Source of the DNA: Ruminococcus sp. UBA3767
Lineage (GTDB): Bacteria; Bacillota; Clostridia; Oscillospirales; Ruminococcaceae
Length of the DNA stretch: 64,000 nt
Assembly: GCA_002371625.1 (NCBI GenBank)
Contig: DFFV01000091.1
Location: 1-64,000 of the forward strand
Reading direction: 5' to 3'
Part shown: piece after piece, positions 50,779-59,385 of the stretch
Layout of the letters: every line of letters begins with the position of its first letter
Position numbering within the stretch: position 1 is the first letter of the stretch
Program-made: the position numbers and the translations under genes
The notes under the pieces: generated by a model
Databases searched by the model: none
What the model was told of the DNA's origin: nothing
What the model saw: only the letters and a program-made list of their open reading frames with translations

Positions 50779-53547
50779 ATGAAAAAGAAAAGAAACAAAG
50801 CGAGAATAGACAACGGATTTATTAGCAGCAACGGCGTATGCTTCGGCAATGACATTGCAATGAGATACACCAAGGCTCACGAATCTGTTTATTTCGATAT
50901 AGCAAGAGCCTTGCTGGCTGTTATACTCAGCTTTGCAACTATGACGATGTTCTCGGCATTCATAGTTCAAAATACTGATTATGCGGCGCTGTTTTTTTGC
51001 TGTACTATCCCGGTGATACTGCTTTGTGTTATCAGATCGAAAAACCAGGGCATAAAAGCGATAGGTGCGGTTTTTCTGACGATATACATAATATTTTTTA
51101 TATTCAACTATCAGGATATTTACAACGGATTTTTAAGCACGGCGGCTTTATATCTTGAACACGCCAAGCAGCCAAGCGGTATACTCGGGAGCAGCCTGAG
51201 CGGCATAAGCAAGGCGTTATACCCCGAGCTTGCATCGTTCTTTCTGGATTTTCTTGCCTCGATAGTCAGCGTTATAATAACGTTTGCCTGCGTTTTCAGG
51301 ATAGATTTCCCGATGCTGTTCGTTGCCACTTTCCCTTTGTTTGAGCTGGGAATGTACTGGGGCTGGCAAGCTCCTACACTGAGCGTAACGATACTTGTCG
51401 GCGGCTGGATACTGCTGATATCGCTCCACTCGATAAACCAGCGAACCAACCGTGCTGGCAGAAGAAACATTTTTGCAGTTCACGAGAAAAAACAGACTTA
51501 TTATCTGACTAATGAAAAAGAAAAATCAAAGGCGTTTTTCACATTATCCGGTTTTGTTGCACTGTTATGTGCTGCTTTATTCATAGTTATAATCGCACTT
51601 TCAAATCTTTTCGGGCACGAGCGCTCGGAGAGAGTTGACAGCTACAGAAGAAAAATAACCAACTTTGTCAACAACTTCACGCTTGAAGACCTGGGCGGCC
51701 TTTTTGCAGATTACGATGGCGGGTTTGACTTTTTCGGTACAAAATCGGTCGGCGGAACTAACGGAGGAAGGCTCGGTGACACCGATGGCATCAGCTTTAA
51801 CGGCACAACTGCTCTTGAGGTAACGACCAAGCCGCTGAGCGAAACAATGTATCTGCGTGGATATGTTGCAGGAAAATACAAGGATAATAAGTGGGATCCT
51901 ATCGAATATGAAGATGAGGAATTTGCAAAGGAGTTTGATGATTTCGGCATAAGTCCGCAGGATGTGGGATATTTTGAGATAACCGACCTGACTAATTTCC
52001 TTGCGGCTAACGGTGAGGCTGATTACACGGTAGATGAGGAGATAGATGTAAATGTCAAGGGTGCAAGCAGAAAATTCGTTTATGCGCCTTATGGTTCATA
52101 CTATACGAATAACAGGCAGAAAAACGACTTCAAGATGCGCCCGTACTTTGATTCATACGTTAAGCTGGGCACAAAGGAATATACTATCGGCTACAAAAAG
52201 CCGAACTCTTACAACTACAACGTTACACGAAACAATATAGCAGACAAGAATGTTTTCTATGAAGTAAACAGCACTATACCTGCAAACAGCCTGAAAAAAT
52301 ACGATAAATTCGTAAAGGATAACTACCGTGATGTAACCGATTCACCGGGACTTCAGGCGGCTTACAAGGAGATAGACCAGCAGTATCTTCACGGAGACAG
52401 GACATTCAGCAACGTTATTTACGCTATAAACAAGTATTTCAGGGATAATTACAAATACTCGCTTGAGCCCGGCAAAACTCCCGATGACAGAGATTTTGTT
52501 GACTACTTCCTCTCTGAACAGAAAAAGGGCTATTGCTCATATTTTGCTTCAGCAGGTGTTCAGCTGATGAGAAAGTTCGGATTTGGCGCAAGATATGTTG
52601 AGGGCTACATTGTTCTGCCCGGAATGAGCAAAACAAGCGATGAAACGATAACCGTTGAAGTTCCCGACAAGTGCGCTCACGCCTGGACCGAGGTATATAT
52701 TGAAGATTTCGGCTGGGTTTGCACCGAGTTCACTCCCGGATATGTCAATGATAATCCTAATATGGATCCCAATGAAAAGAATCCGAATGAGAGCAAGCCT
52801 GATGAAAGCAGCAGTCTGCCTGACAGCTCCTCAGAGCCTGACAGTTCGTCGGAAGTAAGCTCTTCTCTGCCCGACAGCACGATATCGGTCGCAGATCAAA
52901 GTTCATCTTCAAGCAGCACAGCAGATCCTTCATCAAGCTCGCAGGCACCCGACCAGAGCAGTTCATCACCTGATGACAGCAGCGCTGCAAGCACTGTTAC
53001 GCCCGGAAATAACAGCGGAGGCGGCACAAACAGCAACGTGAGCGGTGTTCCGATGCCGATTGAATCGGGTGACAATACTTCATCGGGAGCAGCGGTCGGA
53101 AGACTGAGTGGAACAAGCATGATGCTGTTCATTACACTGTTCATATTCTTCTTTATCGGGGTAATTGTTCTGCGAAGGATACTTTCCATAAAAACTATGC
53201 AGACCAACTGCCTTGACGGCGAGAACAAAGAACGTGTTCAGAATATCATCAGGTACACGGTGAAATATCTTGAGCTGCTGGGCATTGATGCAGGCGACAA
53301 CATAACCGATATGCAGCTTTGCGCAAAGCTCAACGAACAGCTGCAGGGTATGGATATAGACATAAGCGAAAAGCTTCAGTTTATGTTTGAAACCGCTGAG
53401 AGAGCTTATATGAGCAACAAGCCGCTCTCAGACGACAGCGCACAGCAGACATACGATTATATGCAGGACATAGCAAACAACACAGTAAAGCCTAAGCTCG
53501 ATATTTTCAAGCGCTTCAGCTCGATGTTTGTAAGCTGCCTGTACTGA
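50779..53547 (+). CDS. Transglutaminase-like membrane protein with DUF4129-like tail
   Basis: A 922-residue protein: an N-terminal block of about seven membrane helices (35-265), a large outside region with a transglutaminase core, a Ser/Pro/Asp-rich linker (about 670-760), a membrane helix near 785-805 and a C-terminal cytoplasmic helical domain resembling DUF4129. The catalytic triad is Cys586 (GYCSYFA), His634 (CAHAWTEV) and Asp643 (EDFGW). Third gene of the MoxR-DUF58-TGase set, proposed to act on envelope proteins or peptidoglycan; exact role unknown. Confidence 0.9.
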   Translation: MKKKRNKARIDNGFISSNGVCFGNDIAMRYTKAHESVYFDIARALLAVILSFATMTMFSAFIVQNTDYAALFFCCTIPVILLCVIRSKNQGIKAIGAVFLTIYIIFFIFNYQDIYNGFLSTAALYLEHAKQPSGILGSSLSGISKALYPELASFFLDFLASIVSVIITFACVFRIDFPMLFVATFPLFELGMYWGWQAPTLSVTILVGGWILLISLHSINQRTNRAGRRNIFAVHEKKQTYYLTNEKEKSKAFFTLSGFVALLCAALFIVIIALSNLFGHERSERVDSYRRKITNFVNNFTLEDLGGLFADYDGGFDFFGTKSVGGTNGGRLGDTDGISFNGTTALEVTTKPLSETMYLRGYVAGKYKDNKWDPIEYEDEEFAKEFDDFGISPQDVGYFEITDLTNFLAANGEADYTVDEEIDVNVKGASRKFVYAPYGSYYTNNRQKNDFKMRPYFDSYVKLGTKEYTIGYKKPNSYNYNVTRNNIADKNVFYEVNSTIPANSLKKYDKFVKDNYRDVTDSPGLQAAYKEIDQQYLHGDRTFSNVIYAINKYFRDNYKYSLEPGKTPDDRDFVDYFLSEQKKGYCSYFASAGVQLMRKFGFGARYVEGYIVLPGMSKTSDETITVEVPDKCAHAWTEVYIEDFGWVCTEFTPGYVNDNPNMDPNEKNPNESKPDESSSLPDSSSEPDSSSEVSSSLPDSTISVADQSSSSSSTADPSSSSQAPDQSSSSPDDSSAASTVTPGNNSGGGTNSNVSGVPMPIESGDNTSSGAAVGRLSGTSMMLFITLFIFFFIGVIVLRRILSIKTMQTNCLDGENKERVQNIIRYTVKYLELLGIDAGDNITDMQLCAKLNEQLQGMDIDISEKLQFMFETAERAYMSNKPLSDDSAQQTYDYMQDIANNTVKPKLDIFKRFSSMFVSCLY

Positions 53548-53554
53548 CAAAGAA

Positions 53555-53600
53555 AAAAGACTGCACGGTTGAGATAAACCATGCAGTCTTTTATTATTAT
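53555..53600. terminator. Bidirectional terminator between TGase and alcohol dehydrogenase genes
   Basis: AAAAGACTGCA / TGCAGTCTTTT with an inner GGTT / AACC extension, between convergent genes. Confidence 0.85.
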
Positions 53601-53604
53601 CATA

Positions 53605-54771
53605 TCAGAGGCTTGCGGTAAGAATATCAACTATCTCGTCACGGTCGAGCTTTTTGTAGCCGCCATCAAGGATCAGTGTGGCATCGGCAATGCCCTCTAT
53701 CATATCCTTATCAGCTCCAAGCTCGGTTATGTTCATTACAAGCCCTAATTCCTTCATCCAGCTTTCCATTGCGTTCAGACCTGCTTCGGCAAGCTGCTCA
53801 TCGGTCTTTCCTGCTGTATCTATATCCCAAACATTTGCAGCAAAGCGAGCGAATTTCTTTAAGCCGTAAGGCATTATATATCTGTAATACGCAAGTGAAA
53901 CTGCGGCAAGTGTCATTCCGTGAGTTGCATCGGTATAAGCGCCCACAGCCTGACCGAGCATGTGCACCATCCAGTCGGTAGATTTGCCCCTTGAAACAAG
54001 AGTGTTGAGCGCCCATGTCGCTGTCCACATGATATTGGAGCGAGCTTCGTAATCCTTTGGATCGGCAGCAGCTTTTCTGCTTGAAACTATGAGCGACCTC
54101 ATAAGACCTTCGCTGATATAATCGCTCGTGTTATCGTCATCACCCGAGAAATACTGCTCGCAGATATGGTTCATTATATCGTAGATACCTGCTGTCATCT
54201 GATACTTGGGAAGCGTCATTGTAAATGTCGGATCGAGCACTGAGAACTTCGGCATTACCTCATCGCCGAAAACGTGTCCTATCTTCAGCTTGGCAGCGTG
54301 GTTGGTAATCACTGCTCCGCCGTTCATTTCAGAGCCTGTGCCTGCCATTGTAAGTATACAGCCGACAGGGATTATTTTGCAGTCGGGCTCTTCAAAGCGG
54401 ATATAATACTTTTCCCACGGATCATCGCTGCAATAAACGGAGACCGAAAGCGCTTTTGAATAATCGCAGACAGATCCTCCTCCAAGTGCAAGGATCAGAT
54501 CGGGAGGCGTTTGCTTTGCAATGCTTACGCCCTCGTTGAGCTTTTCAACCGTCGGGTTCGGCATTACACCCGAGACCTCGGTTACAGTTTTACTGCACTC
54601 ATCAAGTGCAGACATTACCTTATCATATATACCGTTCTTTTTAACAGAGCCTCCGCCATACACAAGCAGAACATTTTTGCCGTATTTAGCAAGCTCGTCC
54701 TTGAGATAGCTCAAAGAGCCTTCACCAAAATAGAGCTTTGTTGGGTTGTGATAAACAAAATTTCCGAGCAT
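53605..54771 (-). CDS. Iron-containing alcohol dehydrogenase (butanol dehydrogenase-like)
   Basis: A 388-residue group III dehydrogenase. N-terminal NPTKLYFGEGSL, the nucleotide loop ALGGGSVCDYSKAL, TMAGTGSEMNGGAVI, and metal ligands in YDIMNHICEQYF (His) and DATHGMTLA (His) with the Asp of YDIMNH. Closest in style to BdhA/YqhD NAD(P)H-dependent enzymes that reduce aldehydes. Own promoter upstream. Confidence 0.92.
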   Translation of the reverse strand: MLGNFVYHNPTKLYFGEGSLSYLKDELAKYGKNVLLVYGGGSVKKNGIYDKVMSALDECSKTVTEVSGVMPNPTVEKLNEGVSIAKQTPPDLILALGGGSVCDYSKALSVSVYCSDDPWEKYYIRFEEPDCKIIPVGCILTMAGTGSEMNGGAVITNHAAKLKIGHVFGDEVMPKFSVLDPTFTMTLPKYQMTAGIYDIMNHICEQYFSGDDDNTSDYISEGLMRSLIVSSRKAAADPKDYEARSNIMWTATWALNTLVSRGKSTDWMVHMLGQAVGAYTDATHGMTLAAVSLAYYRYIMPYGLKKFARFAANVWDIDTAGKTDEQLAEAGLNAMESWMKELGLVMNITELGADKDMIEGIADATLILDGGYKKLDRDEIVDILTASL

Positions 54772-54800
54772 TTTTCAGACCTCCTTATGATTCTATGATA

Positions 54801-54829
54801 AAAGTATAACACAAAAGCAGGCTTATTAC
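54801..54829 (-). promoter_or_regulatory. Promoter of alcohol dehydrogenase gene, overlapping the nrdG terminator
   Basis: Minus-strand TTGTAA, 17-bp spacer, TATACT. The -35 and spacer lie inside the 3' arm of the nrdG terminator hairpin. Confidence 0.65.
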
Positions 54830-54854
54830 AAATACCTGTTGCAAATAGCCTGCT
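54814..54854 (-). terminator. nrdG terminator
   Basis: Minus-strand AGCAGGCTATT pairs with AATAAGCCTGCT, followed by TTTGTG. Confidence 0.7.
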
Positions 54855-54880
54855 ATGCTTATTTGTTATCGCTGTACGGC

Positions 54881-55402
54881 TCAATAAGGCTCAACAACGA
54901 CTGCTCTGCCCTGTTCAAGCGACTGTTTTACGTCGATAAAGCGCTGGTTTGAGCTGCCCATAAATTTCAGCTCAAGGCTCCTTTTAGCCAGCACAAACGG
55001 ACCGTCAACGAGATAATCAAGCTCTTTGAGCAGTTCCATATAGCCGTTTTCCTCGTTTGCGTTTGCTATAAGGTATTCGTAGGTATACCCTGTGTAAGAG
55101 ATTATATTGAGCGGAACGGCAAAACCGTTGTACGCCCTTATCTTACGGGCAAGCTCTGTGAGCGGTTTGCACTGACAAAAAGGATCACCGCCGCTGAATG
55201 TAACTCCGTCAAGCAGCTTATCCTTTATGATCTCGTTGAAAAGATCATCGGTATCAACGAGAGTTCCGCCGTTAAAATCGTGTGTTTGCGGATTGTGGCA
55301 GCCTTCACAGTGATGAGGACAGCCCTGTGTAAAAATCGTATATCTGAATCCGGGACCGTCTACGATAGATTCAGCAACGATGCCTGCAATTCGAAGCTTC
55401 AT
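54881..55402 (-). CDS. nrdG: Anaerobic ribonucleotide reductase activating protein (radical SAM)
   Basis: A 173-residue radical SAM activase that installs the glycyl radical on NrdD. The cluster motif is FTQGCPHHCEGCHNPQTHDF (CxxxCxxC), followed by GVTFSGGDPFCQ (SAM-binding GGDP) and DGPFV. Complete and well preserved. Ribosome site AAAGGAGG. Separated from nrdD by a terminator-like hairpin. Confidence 0.94.
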   Translation of the reverse strand: MKLRIAGIVAESIVDGPGFRYTIFTQGCPHHCEGCHNPQTHDFNGGTLVDTDDLFNEIIKDKLLDGVTFSGGDPFCQCKPLTELARKIRAYNGFAVPLNIISYTGYTYEYLIANANEENGYMELLKELDYLVDGPFVLAKRSLELKFMGSSNQRFIDVKQSLEQGRAVVVEPY

Positions 55403-55426
55403 ATTATTTCCTCCTTTAGTTAAAAA

Positions 55427-55466
55427 AGCAGGGCTTCGTTTCGGCTTGACTTGAAACGAAGCCCTA
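55427..55466 (-). terminator. Terminator/attenuator between nrdD and nrdG
   Basis: Minus-strand GGGCTTCGTTTC / GAAACGAAGCCC 12-bp stem followed by TGCTTTTTT, immediately before the nrdG ribosome site. Confidence 0.8.
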
Positions 55467-55480
55467 AAGAGAGCACTTGA

Positions 55481-57721
55481 CTATGCTTTGAGGCGTGGTA
55501 TTCTTTCGTGGCAGGTCTTGCTGTGTTCAGCTTCAGTTCTGCCGCAGCGTGGGCATCTATCGCCGATAATTCCTGTAAATCCGCAGACCGGATCTCTGTC
55601 GACAGGGTGATTGATCGAGCCGTAGCCGATGCCTACTTCTTTCATATATCTTACGACCTTTTCAAAGGCGGTAAGGTTGTTGAGCGGATCACCGTCAAGC
55701 TCGATATAGCTGATGTGACCTGCATTAGTGAGCGCATGATAAGGTGCTTCGATCCTGAGCTTTTCAAAAGCATTGATGTGGAAATAAACAGGAACGTGGA
55801 AAGAGTTGGTATAATAATCTCTGTCGGTAACGCCCTTTATCACACCGTAACGCTGCTTATCCATTTTGACAAAGCGTCCCGAAAGACCTTCGGCAGGAGT
55901 TGCAAGCAGGCTGAAGTTAAGACCTGTTCTCTTGGTCTCCTCATCCATTCTTGCACGCATACGAGTGATTATCTCAAGTCCGAGCTTTCTTGATTCCTCA
56001 TCCTCACCGTGATGCTTGCCTGTGAGAGCCACAAGGCACTCAGCAAGACCGATGAAGCCAACGGAAAGTGTACCGTGCTTGAGTACTTCCTCAACGGTAT
56101 CGTCCTCAGAGAGCTTCTCAGAGTCGATCCAGACGCCCTGTCCCATAAGGAACGGGTAATTCTTGACCTTCTTCATACACTGGATCTTGAATCTGTGCTT
56201 GAGCTGATCTATGCAGAGCTGCATCATCTCATCAAGGCTGTCAAAGAACTTGCCGATATTCTTATCGGCTTTAATACCAAGTCTTGGAAGATTGATAGAG
56301 GTAAACGACAGGTTTCCTCTGCCTGTGACGATCTCTCTTGAAGGATCGTGCGCATTTGAGATAACTCTTGTTCTGCATCCCATATATGCGATCTCGGTAT
56401 CGGGATTGCCCTCTTTATAATACTGAAGATTATACGGAGCATCGATAAACGAGAAGTTCGGGAACAGGCGCTTAGCAGAAACTCTGCAAGCGAGCTTGAA
56501 CAGATCATAGTTAGGATCTGTAGGGTTAAAGTTTATACCCTCCTTGACCTTGAAGATATGTATCGGGAAAATAGGTGTTTCACCGTTGCCAAGACCTGCC
56601 TCCTGAGCAAGCAGAACATTCTTTATTACCATTCTGCCCTCGATAGAGGTATCGGTTCCATAGTTTATGGAGCTGAATGGTGTTTGTGCACCTGCACGGG
56701 AATTCATTGTATTGAGGTTATGGATAAGTGCTTCCATAGCCTGATATGTAGCTCTGTCAGTCTCCTTGACAGAGGTCTTATATGCAAAATTCTGTATTTT
56801 CTTGACAGTTGGAGCGTCAACTATCTGCACAAGCAGCTTTGCCTCGGCATCCTGATAGCCGTTATCATTTGCAAGCGTAGGAACAAAGCCCTTTTCTTCA
56901 AGCTGATCAACGAGCTTTTTAGCGATCGCCTGCGAATTATCAAATCCACCGAGCAGGTTGAGCGCTCTGTGAACGTTGTCACGATATCTGTGTCTGAACG
57001 TCTTGGCAACACCGACAGCCATATCATAATCGAACTTAGGGATAGACTGACCGCCGTGCTGATCGTTCTGATTAGACTGGATAGCTATACAAGCAAGCGC
57101 AGCATAGCTGGAAATATCATTAGGAGTCCTCAGATGACCGTGTCCGGTAGAAAAGCCCTTGTTGAACAGCTTAGTAAGATCTATCTGAGTACAGGTCGTA
57201 GTAAGGGTATAAAAGTCCATATCATGGATATGAATGTCGCCCTCAGCGTGTGCTTTTGCATGAACAGGATCAAGAACATACATCTCATAGAACTCTTTAG
57301 CGCCGACAGAACCGTATTTAAGCATGGTTCCCATTGCGGTATCGCCGTCGATATTGGCATTTTCACGCTTAAGATCGGAATCCTTGGCGGACTTGAAGGT
57401 AAGGTCCTCGTAGACCTTCATAAGCCTTGTATTCATCTCTCTTGCACGAGTTCTTTCAGATCTGTAAAGGATATATGCCTTTGCAGTAGAAGCGTGACCT
57501 TCATTTATAAGCACCTTCTCAACACAGTCCTGTATCTGCTCAACGGTAGGAGAGGTAAGGTTCTTCTCCATAAGCATATCAACGACTTTACCCGCAAGCA
57601 CCAGCGCTTCTTCCTGATTGGAGCCGCCAACGGACTGAGCTGCCTTATAAATAGCGTTAGCTATCTTTTCAATATTGAACGTAACATTACGTCCGTCACG
57701 CTTTTTAATCTTGATGATCAT
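55481..57721 (-). CDS. nrdD: Anaerobic ribonucleoside-triphosphate reductase, lacking the usual glycyl-radical C-terminus
   Basis: A 746-residue class III reductase making dNTPs without oxygen. ATP-cone 1-95 (IKKRDGRNVTFNIEKIANAIYKA), finger-loop and catalytic barrel with IHIHDMDFY, NDQHGGQSIPKFDY, AYMGCRTRVISN (thiyl-radical Cys region) and GIGYGSINHPVDRDPVCGFTG, then a zinc-type segment with Cys713, 723, 726 and 737. The protein ends HERIPRLKA. In related clostridial enzymes 'ERI-x-R' continues into the glycyl-radical motif (GYL) and a 'DRVKH' tail, which are absent here in all frames. Ribosome site GGAGG. Confidence 0.92.
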   Translation of the reverse strand: MIIKIKKRDGRNVTFNIEKIANAIYKAAQSVGGSNQEEALVLAGKVVDMLMEKNLTSPTVEQIQDCVEKVLINEGHASTAKAYILYRSERTRAREMNTRLMKVYEDLTFKSAKDSDLKRENANIDGDTAMGTMLKYGSVGAKEFYEMYVLDPVHAKAHAEGDIHIHDMDFYTLTTTCTQIDLTKLFNKGFSTGHGHLRTPNDISSYAALACIAIQSNQNDQHGGQSIPKFDYDMAVGVAKTFRHRYRDNVHRALNLLGGFDNSQAIAKKLVDQLEEKGFVPTLANDNGYQDAEAKLLVQIVDAPTVKKIQNFAYKTSVKETDRATYQAMEALIHNLNTMNSRAGAQTPFSSINYGTDTSIEGRMVIKNVLLAQEAGLGNGETPIFPIHIFKVKEGINFNPTDPNYDLFKLACRVSAKRLFPNFSFIDAPYNLQYYKEGNPDTEIAYMGCRTRVISNAHDPSREIVTGRGNLSFTSINLPRLGIKADKNIGKFFDSLDEMMQLCIDQLKHRFKIQCMKKVKNYPFLMGQGVWIDSEKLSEDDTVEEVLKHGTLSVGFIGLAECLVALTGKHHGEDEESRKLGLEIITRMRARMDEETKRTGLNFSLLATPAEGLSGRFVKMDKQRYGVIKGVTDRDYYTNSFHVPVYFHINAFEKLRIEAPYHALTNAGHISYIELDGDPLNNLTAFEKVVRYMKEVGIGYGSINHPVDRDPVCGFTGIIGDRCPRCGRTEAEHSKTCHERIPRLKA

Positions 57722-57829
57722 ACAACTTCCTCCACAAACTTCATATCATTATATTATTTATATATTATTTTTCTGTCACGTCACGACCTGTAAACAATAA
57801 CTTATGTCAAACAAGGTTTCTTTGAGCCG

Positions 57830-57847
57830 ACCACAATATCTTGTGGT
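57830..57847 (-). promoter_or_regulatory. NrdR box 1
   Basis: Palindrome ACCACAATATCTTGTGGT; the core CAATATCTTG fits the NrdR consensus CwAtATcTwG. Downstream of the nrdD -10 element. Confidence 0.8.
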
Positions 57848-57861
57848 TCGTTTTGAACAAT

Positions 57862-57877
57862 TCAAAGTATATAGTAT
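57862..57877 (-). promoter_or_regulatory. NrdR box 2 (weaker)
   Basis: TCAAAGTATATAGTAT, 31 bp centre-to-centre from box 1, the spacing usual for paired NrdR boxes; about 11 of 16 positions match. Overlaps the -10. Confidence 0.5.
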
Positions 57878-57894
57878 TTATCCCGACCTGTCAA
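57866..57894 (-). promoter_or_regulatory. Sigma-A promoter of nrdD
   Basis: Minus-strand TTGACA, 17-bp spacer, TATACT, with NrdR boxes on and after the -10. Confidence 0.8.
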
Positions 57895-57995
57895 TGTGCT
57901 TTTTGACAAATTGGCAGGTGGTATTTTGTACAGCTTGCACAATTTACATAAAAAGGCAATTTCGCAGTCGTTTCAAATGATTTTTCAGCATTTTT

Positions 57996-58211
57996 CATAA
58001 AGTGATTTTACTTTACAGCGCAGTTTTTGCGAAATGGTACATAAAGTATTTTGCTTTACAGCTAAAATCCTTATTTTACGCTTGTTTGTTTGCTAAACCA
58101 ATTCAATTATAGCCGATTATGAATAAAATATTTTCAGATTTGATATTGTTCTTTGCAGCAACAAAAGATTTTAGTTTTCATTTGGGGTATAAAGCAAATA
58201 TGCTTTATAGC
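57996..58211. repeat. Three palindromic repeats in a 650-bp gene-free AT-rich region
   Basis: Copies: 57996-58019 (CATAAAG...CTTTACAGC), 58040-58062 (CATAAAG...CTTTACAGC) and 58188-58211 (TATAAAG...CTTTATAGC). Each is an inverted repeat of TAAAG / CTTTA with a 7-8 bp centre followed by AGC. Between 57900 and 58310 no gene is seen on either strand. Confidence 0.7.
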
Positions 58212-58318
58212 TGAAAAAATTTGATTTTTTTGAGTTTCCCACTTCTGATATCATCACAATAGTGAATTGACAAAACGCATATTTACGCCGTTTTCTTGTT
58301 GCTCTTACACAAAATAGC

Positions 58319-58357
58319 AACGGCAGACACCTCATTCAACGAGATATCTGCCGTTTT
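58319..58357. terminator. Terminator of the MBL-fold gene
   Basis: ACGGCAGA / TCTGCCGT outer stem with an inner CTC / GAG; the minus strand continues TTGCTATTTTG and the plus strand TTTTTGTG. Confidence 0.7.
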
Positions 58358-58374
58358 TGTGTTGTTATTACTAT

Positions 58375-59013
58375 TTAAAAGAACAGTTTTCTGCACACGG
58401 GAATGTTATTTGCCACCTTAGCTTCAAAGGTATCCGCATCCTTTGGCTTTCCTACTACCGAGCCGTAATGGACGGGTACAGCGATCCTTGGCTTGATATG
58501 ATTCACAAGCTCGGCTGCCTGAGCGGCATCCATTGTATACGTTCCGCCGATAGGCACGCAGATTATATCGCACTTTGCCGCTCTTGCTTCGGGGGTATCA
58601 TCGGTATCACCGCAGATATACACCTTACTGTCGTCGATATCAACTACATAGCCCAGCCAGCCGTTATTCTTCGGGTGGAATGGCTTTGTGTGGTTGTATG
58701 CCGCAACAGCGTGGATATGGATCCCTGAAACTATGGCTGTCTGCCCTGGGACCATTGAATATATCCTATCCTCAGGTGTTCCCAGCTTGAGCAGTGTGTT
58801 TTTCATGCTTCTTGGTGCAACATAGATAGACTTCTCATTCGCAGCCTTTTCTATCTCCCTGGGTGCAAAATGATCGTAATGCTCGTGAGTTATAAACACT
58901 ATATCGGCATCATGCTTTTCGTCAGGAAGCTCAAAGGGATCAAAATAGAGCGTTCTTGAAGCATTTATCCTTATACTGCTCTGCTTATTAACAACGATAC
59001 TTGCAATATTCAT
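58375..59013 (-). CDS. MBL-fold metallohydrolase (UlaG-like)
   Basis: A 212-residue metallo-beta-lactamase-fold protein. Metal motif THEHYDHF (HxHxDH), then AAYNHTK, YICGDTDDTPE (Asp) and PVHYGSVVG (His). Short members of this kind hydrolyse phosphodiester or lactone-type substrates; the actual substrate is unknown. GGGGGAG precedes ATG at 59013; follows the DUF1667 gene by 18 bp. Confidence 0.88.
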   Translation of the reverse strand: MNIASIVVNKQSSIRINASRTLYFDPFELPDEKHDADIVFITHEHYDHFAPREIEKAANEKSIYVAPRSMKNTLLKLGTPEDRIYSMVPGQTAIVSGIHIHAVAAYNHTKPFHPKNNGWLGYVVDIDDSKVYICGDTDDTPEARAAKCDIICVPIGGTYTMDAAQAAELVNHIKPRIAVPVHYGSVVGKPKDADTFEAKVANNIPVCRKLFF

Positions 59014-59031
59014 CAGCTGCTCCCCCTTTAC

Positions 59032-59385
59032 TTATTTAATTGTTCTTGCTGCTACGATATCAACTCCTGTTGAACAAACGTCTGCTATCATAACATCTCC
59101 CATTCTTACAGGAAGCCCGGGAGAAATGGATTTTATCGCTTTTACCACTTCAAATATCTTTTCCTTGGGGATTGGGTCTTTGGTTTTAACAGGTATTGGT
59201 GTGCCGCTTTTGCTTATCATTGTAGTTGTGACTGTTCTGACCGGAGCGGTCAGCTCGCTTTTGGCATAGTTTTCGCCTCTTATGCAGGTGTTCCCCGTTA
59301 CCGATATAACGTTACCCTGTGTATCGACCTCCGCTTTAAGGGCACAGCCCATAGGACAGCAGATACACGTCAGCTCCTTTATCAT
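59032..59385 (-). CDS. DUF1667 domain protein
   Basis: A 117-residue protein starting KELTCICCPMGCALKAEVD (CxxCPxGC), with CIRGENYAKSELTAPVRTVTTTM. DUF1667 proteins are constantly encoded after a GlpA-like dehydrogenase and an FAD/NAD oxidoreductase and probably carry an Fe-S or other metal site handing on electrons. ATGA overlap with the upstream gene. Confidence 0.9.
   Translation of the reverse strand: MIKELTCICCPMGCALKAEVDTQGNVISVTGNTCIRGENYAKSELTAPVRTVTTTMISKSGTPIPVKTKDPIPKEKIFEVVKAIKSISPGLPVRMGDVMIADVCSTGVDIVAARTIK

Noticed and set aside
52790-53000. Ser/Asp/Pro repeats in the transglutaminase gene as a frameshifted or separate gene
   Set aside because: The frame is continuous into a membrane helix and DUF4129-like tail; it is a flexible linker.
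56558-57793. A 411-codon plus-strand open frame opposite nrdD
   Set aside because: It mirrors the highly conserved nrdD coding sequence, has no ribosome site and no protein-like motif; a shadow of codon bias.
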